Source of the DNA: a bacterium
GTDB taxonomy: Bacteria; Bdellovibrionota; FAC87; UBA2466
Assembly (NCBI GenBank): GCA_019750655.1
Contig: JAIEOG010000417.1
Location: forward strand, 1-5,200
Direction of reading: 5' to 3'
Length of the DNA stretch: 5,200 nucleotides
Numbering within the stretch: the first letter of the stretch is position 1; the number at the start of each line of letters is the position of its first letter. The notes beneath the pieces were generated by a model. It was not told where the DNA came from. It made no database searches and saw nothing but the letters and a program-made list of their open reading frames with translations. The position numbers were made by a program, and so were the translations under genes. Below, piece after piece: positions 1 to 4,583 of the stretch.

Positions 1-99
1 GTCGGAGTAAGCGCGGCCTTCGACTTGGATCTGCGAAGCAGAGTCCGTGAGAGCCCAAAGCGGAGAACTAACAAGTAAGAGCAGTGCAGCGGTTCTCAT
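1..99 (-). CDS. Exported protein of unknown function, N-terminal fragment (runs off left edge)
   Basis: Reading the minus strand from the ATG at 99 gives 33 codons open to the window edge. They begin MRTAALLLLVSSPLWA, a compact Sec signal peptide: Arg at position 2, a Leu/Val-rich core, then a Pro-Leu-Trp-Ala end suited to signal peptidase I. The mature part starts about LTDSASQIQVEGRAYSD. Too little is present to name a family; a beta-strand-rich periplasmic domain is only a guess. The Shine-Dalgarno is weak (GTGGG just upstream). An in-frame ATG at 123 and a GTG at 105 are alternative starts, but 99 gives the most normal signal peptide. The gene is divergent from the AmpG permease and would share its upstream region, which holds the long inverted repeat. 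Confidence 0.6.
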   Translation of the reverse strand, partial: MRTAALLLLVSSPLWALTDSASQIQVEGRAYSD

Positions 100-133
100 G
101 CCCACTACTGTGCGCCCATCCATGCCGCAATGC

Positions 134-214
134 AAGGTGCCAATCTACTTCGGGGCCCCTACGGAGCTAGGTGCCACCCAGCGCCTTTGGGGCCCCGAAG
201 TAGATTGGCACCTT
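134..214. repeat. Perfect 26-bp inverted repeat with 29-nt loop between divergent genes
   Basis: The left arm (134-159) and right arm (189-214) are exact reverse complements over 26 bases, with eight G/C pairs (GGGGCCCC) next to the loop. The pairing stops at 133/215 and at 160/188. The loop holds a third copy of the arm-end octamer, AGGTGCCA at 169-176, matching 135-142 and the complement of 206-213. The element lies between the start of the exported protein at 99 and the permease start at 233. The right arm ends 6 bases before the -10-like box. A terminator is possible but has nothing obvious to terminate here, and the T-run after the right arm is only four bases. A large operator, a REP/MITE-like mobile repeat or an RNA hairpin are the other options. 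Confidence 0.9.
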
Positions 215-220
215 TTGGAC

Positions 221-226
221 TATACT
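221..226 (+). promoter_or_regulatory. Candidate -10 box of the AmpG permease gene
   Basis: TATACT matches the sigma-70 -10 consensus TATAAT at five of six positions. The -35 region 17 bases upstream (198-203, AAGTAG) is poor and lies within the right arm of the inverted repeat. TTGGCA at 205-210 resembles a -35 box but is only 10 bases away, too close for normal use. If this box is used, transcription would start about 233, at or next to the start codon, leaving little or no leader. Confidence 0.35.
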
Positions 227-232
227 AAGGAG

Positions 233-1462
233 ATGGTGAACACCTTAAAGGCTCTTTGTACGCGGCGGATGTTGGCTGTCTTTCTGCTGGGATTCTCTTC
301 GGGGCTTCCTCTGCTTCTTGTGGGGGGTACCTTTAAGTTTTGGATGGCCGAGGCCAAAGTGAACTTGGCTACCATAGGAGCTTTTGCGCTCGTGCAGACG
401 CCCTATTCGATGAAGTTTCTTTGGGCTCCGCTTCTGGATCGTTATGCACCCCCCTTTTTGGATCGGCGGCGGGGCTGGATTTTGATTTTCCAGTTAGCAC
501 TTGCTGCTGCGCTTTGCCTGTTTTCCTTTTTTGATCCGCAAACAAATCTTGCTGCTCTCGCTGGCGTATGTCTGCTCGTCGCTTTTCTGAGTGCGAGCCA
601 AGATATCGCCATCGATGCTTACCGCCGCGAGGTGCTTCACGATGAAGAGCAGGGCTTGGGCGCTTCCTTTGGCGTGAATGGCTATCGAATTGGTTTGCTG
701 GTTGCCGGCGGCGGCGCGCTCGCACTTGCACAGTTTTTCAGCTGGGCGACTGCCTATCGGGTCATGGGGCTTGCGATGCTTGTTTCTGTCATCGCGACGC
801 TTATTGCGCCGTCTGTCTCCGCCAAGGTGAAGGCTCCACGTAATTTGAAAGAGGCTGTCGTCGAGCCTTTCTTGGAATTTCTCAAGCGCGGTTACGCCTT
901 TGAGATCTTGCTCTTTATCTTGCTTTTCAAAATCGGCGATCAGATGGCGAGCGAGATGTTTAGTCCCTTCTATGAGCAGATGGGTTACACGAAGTTGCAG
1001 GTTGCCGGGATCTCGAAGGTCTTTGGCCTTTGGGCGACGATTATTGGAGGGACGATCGGGGGACTATTCCTGGTGCGCTACCCGCTGCATTCCTGCCTTT
1101 GGGTTTTCGGAATTCTACAGATTGTCTCGACGCTCGGATTTTCTTGGCTCGCGGTTTTGCCGAGCCCGCACTTAGACGTGCTGACCATCGTTGTGACTTT
1201 TGAAAACCTCTGCGGCGGGATGGGAACGGCAGCGTATGTGGGCTTTATGGCGCTCCTGACGGATCGCCGGTTTACCGCCACTCAGTACGCGCTGCTCACC
1301 AGTTTCATGAGCGTGCCGCGGATCTTCTTTGGGTCTTTGAGCGGGAGCGTAGCGTTGAATCTGGGCTGGACGACTTACTTCGTTTTTTGCGGATTGATCG
1401 GGCTTCCTGGGCTATTGATGCTCTTGAGGTTTAACAAATGGTCCAAACCCGAGGTGGCGTGA
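233..1462 (+). CDS. ampG: AmpG-family muropeptide permease (MFS, inner membrane)
   Basis: This 409-aa polytopic membrane protein resembles AmpG, the importer of GlcNAc-anhydroMurNAc muropeptides for cell-wall recycling and, in some species, beta-lactamase induction. From memory of E. coli AmpG, shared landmarks appear in order: LGFSSGLPL at 19-27, a TIG turn at 47-49, KFLWAPLLDRY at 61-71 with the MFS loop Asp-Arg, RRRGW at 78-82, and SASQDIAIDA at 120-129 with two membrane acidic residues (D124, D128). Roughly 12 hydrophobic segments follow one another. E. coli AmpG is longer (491 aa), so this is a shorter form. The frame is open from 47, but those residues translate the inverted repeat. ATG 233 (or GTG 236) sits about ten residues before the first conserved segment, as in E. 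coli. AAGGAG at 227-232 is too close to 233 for an ideal Shine-Dalgarno, so the exact start is uncertain. The gene overlaps the next one by a single base. Confidence 0.88.
   Translation: MVNTLKALCTRRMLAVFLLGFSSGLPLLLVGGTFKFWMAEAKVNLATIGAFALVQTPYSMKFLWAPLLDRYAPPFLDRRRGWILIFQLALAAALCLFSFFDPQTNLAALAGVCLLVAFLSASQDIAIDAYRREVLHDEEQGLGASFGVNGYRIGLLVAGGGALALAQFFSWATAYRVMGLAMLVSVIATLIAPSVSAKVKAPRNLKEAVVEPFLEFLKRGYAFEILLFILLFKIGDQMASEMFSPFYEQMGYTKLQVAGISKVFGLWATIIGGTIGGLFLVRYPLHSCLWVFGILQIVSTLGFSWLAVLPSPHLDVLTIVVTFENLCGGMGTAAYVGFMALLTDRRFTATQYALLTSFMSVPRIFFGSLSGSVALNLGWTTYFVFCGLIGLPGLLMLLRFNKWSKPEVA
1451..1457 (+). promoter_or_regulatory. Ribosome binding site deciding the start of the six-cysteine exported protein
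   Basis: GAGGTGG lies inside the last codons of the permease gene, four bases before ATG 1462. It favours that start over the in-frame ATG at 1438, which would add eight polar residues (MVQTRGGV) ahead of the signal peptide. Confidence 0.6.
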
Positions 1463-1908
1463 TGCTCCGGTTGGTTTTTACAATAGCGCTTGTGACAGCG
1501 CCGGCTTGGGCTGCAAATAGTTCCCGAGATCATAAGGCAGCGGGTGGAGATCGGGCCGGGCAGACTGGTGATACGAAACGGGTCACGCCCGCCTCTCCCG
1601 TGCGTCGCTACGAAGTTCCCACTGAAACGGGGCAGCGCTTATTGAATCCGCAGACGGAACCGCTTATTTCATTCTGCACTGCCGATTGCACGGGCGACAC
1701 GAGCGGTTACCACGATTGCTGGGTGCCTTCCGATGGACGGCTTGCTTCCGTTCCGGCAGAAAGCAGTGGCGCTTCACTTTGCGAAGCACTCCGGGATCTT
1801 TGCAAAGCCTTCCAAAAAGCAAATGCCTTCCAGAGCTGGGGTTACACCTGCAAGAACGCGCAAGGCCAGATCGTGCTGGAGAAAAAAGCTCCCAAAATGG
1901 CGGAGTAG
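1462..1908 (+). CDS. Small six-cysteine exported protein of unknown function
   Basis: This 148-aa protein is not recognised. It starts with a Sec signal peptide, MLRLVFTIALVTAPAWA, with an Ala-Trp-Ala cleavage site after residue 17. Residues 18-65 are polar, rich in Gly, Thr and Pro, and probably disordered. Residues 70-131 form a small Cys-rich domain with Cys at 72, 76, 86, 107, 114 and 130. An even count in an exported protein suggests three disulfides in the periplasm or outside. The end is basic and polar. The start ATG overlaps the permease stop in TGATG and has its own GAGGTGG, so the two are probably co-transcribed and translationally coupled. That context hints at a cell-envelope or peptidoglycan-related role, which is inference only. 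A longer version starting at 1438 is possible but less likely. Confidence 0.75.
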   Translation: MLRLVFTIALVTAPAWAANSSRDHKAAGGDRAGQTGDTKRVTPASPVRRYEVPTETGQRLLNPQTEPLISFCTADCTGDTSGYHDCWVPSDGRLASVPAESSGASLCEALRDLCKAFQKANAFQSWGYTCKNAQGQIVLEKKAPKMAE

Positions 1909-3165
1909 TTACTGCGCGCCCGGGTACCAGGGCATGCGCGCGTCGGCTAAGCGGTCCAGTCGAGAGCGTGCATAGAGATCGGGTTCTTTATCCCCAAACA
2001 GCGGAACGCCATCGAGGCCTTTGGTCAGTTCAAGAAACTGATCGGGAATCGTCGTGGGCACTTCCGCAATCGCCTCCACAAACTCCACCAAAGTTTCTTG
2101 GGCATATTCCATTTCCTGACGGTCTTCGCCTGAGTTCAGCGCGCGCGCTGACAGCGCGCTTACGTTCTGCACCAACCGCTCAAGTACTGCGAGAAGTTCT
2201 ACTTCCAGCTCGGGGTCGACAGAAATTTTGCGCAATAACCGCAGCGGGGCACTCAATCGGCGGAGCCGCTCGCGGTCGGCTTGGTAAACGGGACCGACCT
2301 CCGTTTCGTTCAAGAAAATCTCAAACCCTTCGGTGAGCGAAACTTCGATATCGTTCGCAAGTTCATGGAGCAAGATGGCAGCGCGCAGACCGCCTACTAG
2401 CCGGGTGTAAGTATCGAGGTGGGCTGCATTCGGGCGTCGAAAAACAAGATCGGAAACATGCTTTTCTACGAGGTCGTCTGCATCGTTAATCAAGTCTGTC
2501 AGCGTGCTGCTTGCAGCGACGGAAACTTCCGTGAGGAATGCAGCGAATTTTCCCGCATCGATTACCCAGTGTGGGAGACCCTCCGGGTTTTTTTCTCCGA
2601 GCGCTTGCCGCTTGAGGATCCAATCCGTCATCGCCGCATCGGCAAGGGCCCACCCTTCATGTTCCGAGGGGCGCACGCGCGAGAGCGTTACCAAAAGCGC
2701 AAAGAAGGGTTCGAAGTCTAACGTCTCAAACCACTCCTTGGCCGGGGCTTTCTGCAAATCGGCGAGCAATTCCAAGTCATCTGCCACCCATTCCGCTTTG
2801 GGCCCTAGGTGTGCCAGCACATCGAGCGCGGCAAACCGCTCATGCCGGTGGGGGGAAGCTTTTACGATTTTCAGGAGCGCACTTTGGACCGTCTGATCGT
2901 AGTGGTCCAGTAGGAAATCCATCCCATTGAAAATGTCTGCGCGCAGGTAGTGCCGGCGCGGTCCGTCCGTTCGCCGGGCCTCTCCATACTCCGCTATTCG
3001 CTGTGCGACGAATTCCCGGACTCGGGGGAGTGCGGTTTCTTCTGCGACGCCATCAAGGTCCGCTACGAGGATGAGCCAGATGCAATTCGCCGAGGCAGGC
3101 ACCGGCGCCCACACCCCTAGAAACAATAAAATCGCCCCGACCCGGGCCCCCCAACGCGTTCTCAT
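1909..3165 (-). CDS. Large exported helical protein with a HEAT-like segment, unknown function
   Basis: This 418-aa protein is not recognised as a named family. Its start at ATG 3165 gives MRTRWGARVGAILLFLGVWAPVPASA, a signal peptide with an Ala-Ser-Ala cleavage site after residue 26. An in-frame GTG at 3183 would add six residues and is less convincing. The Shine-Dalgarno is weak (GGAAAA). The mature protein begins Asn-Cys. That Cys (28) is the only one in the chain, and the residues before it do not form a lipobox. The rest looks almost wholly alpha-helical, acidic and Leu-rich. Residues about 94-135 resemble one HEAT repeat: a helix QSALLKIVKA, a turn with HRHERFAALDVLAHLGPKAE, then another helix. 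Later segments (about 270-360) are long amphipathic helices. A periplasmic or surface scaffold is plausible. The gene is divergent from the transaldolase and abuts its left neighbour stop to stop. Confidence 0.75.
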   Translation of the reverse strand: MRTRWGARVGAILLFLGVWAPVPASANCIWLILVADLDGVAEETALPRVREFVAQRIAEYGEARRTDGPRRHYLRADIFNGMDFLLDHYDQTVQSALLKIVKASPHRHERFAALDVLAHLGPKAEWVADDLELLADLQKAPAKEWFETLDFEPFFALLVTLSRVRPSEHEGWALADAAMTDWILKRQALGEKNPEGLPHWVIDAGKFAAFLTEVSVAASSTLTDLINDADDLVEKHVSDLVFRRPNAAHLDTYTRLVGGLRAAILLHELANDIEVSLTEGFEIFLNETEVGPVYQADRERLRRLSAPLRLLRKISVDPELEVELLAVLERLVQNVSALSARALNSGEDRQEMEYAQETLVEFVEAIAEVPTTIPDQFLELTKGLDGVPLFGDKEPDLYARSRLDRLADARMPWYPGAQ

Positions 3166-3235
3166 GCATTTTCCGGTTACCACCCGAGACGGGCCTCAGC
3201 AATGAAATAGACGCGGCGCCCCAGGGTTTCGGGGG

Positions 3236-3264
3236 GTGACAAAGTCCCTAGAGGCGGCTAGAAC
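3236..3264 (+). promoter_or_regulatory. Weak candidate promoter of the transaldolase-gmhB pair
   Basis: GTGACA at 3236-3241 (five of six to TTGACA) and TAGAAC at 3259-3264 (four of six to TATAAT) are 17 bases apart. This is the best pair I see in the 108-base divergent region 3166-3273. Transcription would start about 3271, very close to ATG 3274, which also lacks a good Shine-Dalgarno (only AGG at 3268-3270). The G/C-rich rest of this region shows no strong hairpin or clear promoter for the minus-strand gene. Confidence 0.25.
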
Positions 3265-3273
3265 CTTAGGCCT

Positions 3274-3987
3274 ATGAAACTATCTGATCTCAAGACGAAG
3301 ATTTTTGCTGATGGCGCCGATCCGCTCCACATTTATAAGCTCGCAGCGGATCCGCTCATTGCCGGTTTCACCACCAACCCGACCCTCATGAAGGTTGCGG
3401 GGATCAAGGACTACGAAGCTTTCGCTAAAGAGCTCCTGGCGAAAGTGCCAGACCGTCCGATTTCTTTGGAAGTTTTCTCTGATGATTTGACGGAAATGCA
3501 GCGCCAGGGCTTTAAGCTCGGCAGCTGGGGTAAGAATGTTTACGTGAAAGTCCCTGTCACCAACTCGCGTGGTGAAACGACAGTGCCTGTCATCAAGGCT
3601 CTGGCGAAAGAGGGCATTAAGCTCAATGTGACCGCACTCTTCACGCTCGATCAGCTGATCACCGTGCACAAAGCTTTGAACCCGGAAATCCCGTCGGTTC
3701 TTTCTGTTTTCGCAGGCCGTATCTCCGATACCGGCCGCGATGCCTGCCAAGTCATGCGCGATTGCCGCAAGTACTTGGGCCACGGTGGTAAGGCCGAGTT
3801 GCTCTGGGCGAGCTCGCGCGAGGTTTACAACCTCGTTCAAGCGAACGAAACCGGTTGCGACATCATCACCATGTCTCCTGACCTGCTCAAGAAGCTGTCG
3901 ATGTACGGCAAAGATCTCGTGCAGCTCTCGCTCGAGACGGTGAATATGTTCAAGAACGACGCTGCGGCGGCAGGGTACCAGCTCTGA
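3274..3987 (+). CDS. Transaldolase / fructose-6-phosphate aldolase family enzyme, short type
   Basis: This 237-aa cytosolic class I aldolase has the (beta/alpha)8 layout and length of the TalC/FSA group (about 215-240 aa). Visible marks are Asp13 at the end of the first strand (FADGADP), the signature GFTTNPTLM at 31-39, Glu66 in LEVFSDD, the Schiff-base lysine Lys92 in VYVKVPVT, NVTALFT at 118-124, SVFAGRISDTG at 144-154, WASSRE at 178-183, and MSPDLLKKL near the end. The family moves a dihydroxyacetone unit between sugar phosphates, for example making sedoheptulose 7-phosphate from fructose 6-phosphate and erythrose 4-phosphate, or cleaves fructose 6-phosphate. Which reaction applies cannot be read from sequence alone. 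Coupling to a GmhB-type phosphatase and proximity to a GmhA-like SIS protein favour sedoheptulose 7-phosphate supply for heptose synthesis. ATG 3274 is the natural start, since the first strand begins soon after. Confidence 0.9.
   Translation: MKLSDLKTKIFADGADPLHIYKLAADPLIAGFTTNPTLMKVAGIKDYEAFAKELLAKVPDRPISLEVFSDDLTEMQRQGFKLGSWGKNVYVKVPVTNSRGETTVPVIKALAKEGIKLNVTALFTLDQLITVHKALNPEIPSVLSVFAGRISDTGRDACQVMRDCRKYLGHGGKAELLWASSREVYNLVQANETGCDIITMSPDLLKKLSMYGKDLVQLSLETVNMFKNDAAAAGYQL
3969..3975 (+). promoter_or_regulatory. Probable ribosome binding site for the CTG start of gmhB
   Basis: GGCAGGG lies inside the last codons of the transaldolase gene, eight bases before CTG 3984, a normal distance. 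It supports re-initiation at the CTGA overlap rather than at TTG 4038, which would remove the catalytic aspartates. Confidence 0.4.
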
Positions 3988-4583
3988 GCGTTTCGGCCCT
4001 GATTCTAGACCGTGATGGCACCCTGATCGCTTTTGGCTTGAACCCAGAAGGCGATCAGGATTCAGCCTATTTCCAATCTCAATTAGAACTTTACCCTCAA
4101 GCTACCGAGCTTCTACGCCCGTTTTGCGAAGCGGGCGTGCCGATTTTTCTGGCGACGAACCAGCCTGGGATTTCCAAAGGCCATTTTACGGTCGATGACC
4201 TAGAAGAGATGCACGCAGAATTAGAACGGCGTTTGAAAGCGGGCGGGGTTTCGCTTGCGGGCATCTATAGCTGTGTGCACCACCCGGTGGGAAAAGCCGG
4301 CGGGGATCCTCAGTATGTTACAGACTGTGATTGCCGCAAACCTAAGCCCGGCCTTCTCACAGCTATCGCACAAGATCACGGACTCGATCTCACTCAAGCC
4401 ATCATGATCGGCGATTCTTCGGCAGACGAAGGCGCTGCCCGGGCAGCGGGCATTGGTGCTTTTTTCTTGGTGCGGGCTTTTATTTCGGAAGTGGTCCCAC
4501 CCGCCAGGCGGGTGGTCCCGTTTCCAGAAGCTTTGACGTTCGAGCAGGCTATACGGAAAGCTGCGGCGCGTTTGTCGTCGTAG
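3984..4583 (+). CDS. gmhB: HAD-family heptose bisphosphate 7-phosphatase (GmhB type), apparent CTG start
   Basis: The product removes the 7-phosphate from D-glycero-D-manno-heptose 1,7-bisphosphate in the cytosol, a step in making nucleotide-activated heptose. Numbered from CTG 3984, the 199-aa protein begins (M)SVSALILDRDGTL. Asp9 is the nucleophile and Asp11 the general acid in the DxD motif. ATNQPGI (57-63) is motif II, Lys119 in CRKPKPG (117-123) is motif III, and IGDSSAD (142-148) is motif IV. The GmhB zinc site is complete: Cys97-x-His99 and Cys115-x-Cys117, flanked by HHP. E. coli GmhB is 191 aa, so the length fits. No ATG, GTG or TTG occurs upstream of the DxD codons in this frame within about 40 bases. 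TTG 4038 would lose the active site. CTG 3984 overlaps the transaldolase stop as CTGA with GGCAGGG eight bases before. The product name is firm; the exact start and the anomer used are not. Confidence 0.88.
   Translation: MSVSALILDRDGTLIAFGLNPEGDQDSAYFQSQLELYPQATELLRPFCEAGVPIFLATNQPGISKGHFTVDDLEEMHAELERRLKAGGVSLAGIYSCVHHPVGKAGGDPQYVTDCDCRKPKPGLLTAIAQDHGLDLTQAIMIGDSSADEGAARAAGIGAFFLVRAFISEVVPPARRVVPFPEALTFEQAIRKAAARLSS
4497..4515. repeat. Near-perfect palindrome in the 3' end of gmhB
   Basis: Two 9-base arms, CCACCCGCC and GGCGGGTGG, are exact complements around one base (4506), so a hairpin would have a shorter stem with a 3- to 5-base loop. The octamer GTGGTCCC also occurs directly repeated at 4491-4498 and 4512-4519. 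The DNA encodes VVPPARRVVP in gmhB. It lies 33 bases beyond the stop of the facing SIS gene on the minus strand, so it could shape that transcript's 3' end, but no T-run follows on either strand. Confidence 0.6.

Noticed and set aside
134..216. Inverted repeat as a rho-independent terminator
   Set aside because: The genes on both sides point away from it, the loop is long (29 nt), and only four T residues follow the right arm, with none on the other strand.
47..232. Extended N-terminus for the AmpG permease from an ATG at 47
   Set aside because: The extra residues translate the inverted repeat and part of the divergent gene's signal peptide region. AmpG homologues begin about ten residues before the first membrane segment, which fits 233.
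2138..2160. GC-alternating palindromes AGCGCGCGCGCT and AGCGCGCT
   Set aside because: They lie within the helical exported protein's coding region and encode Ser-Ala-Arg-Ala; short GC palindromes like this arise by codon choice alone.
1686..2336. 216-aa plus-strand open frame
   Set aside because: It overlaps two better-supported genes, has no plausible domain or signal, and its composition (Arg, Pro and Ser rich) is typical of a shadow frame in GC-rich DNA.
3267..3274. Palindrome TAGGCCTA touching the transaldolase start codon
   Set aside because: Eight bases is too short to be distinguished from chance, and no second copy was seen in the region.
3280..3840. 186-aa minus-strand open frame inside the transaldolase gene
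   Set aside because: It is antisense to a clearly conserved enzyme and its translation shows no recognisable motif.
4038..4583. TTG 4038 as the gmhB start
   Set aside because: It would remove the catalytic DxD motif (codons 4008 and 4014) while all other HAD motifs and the zinc site are intact.
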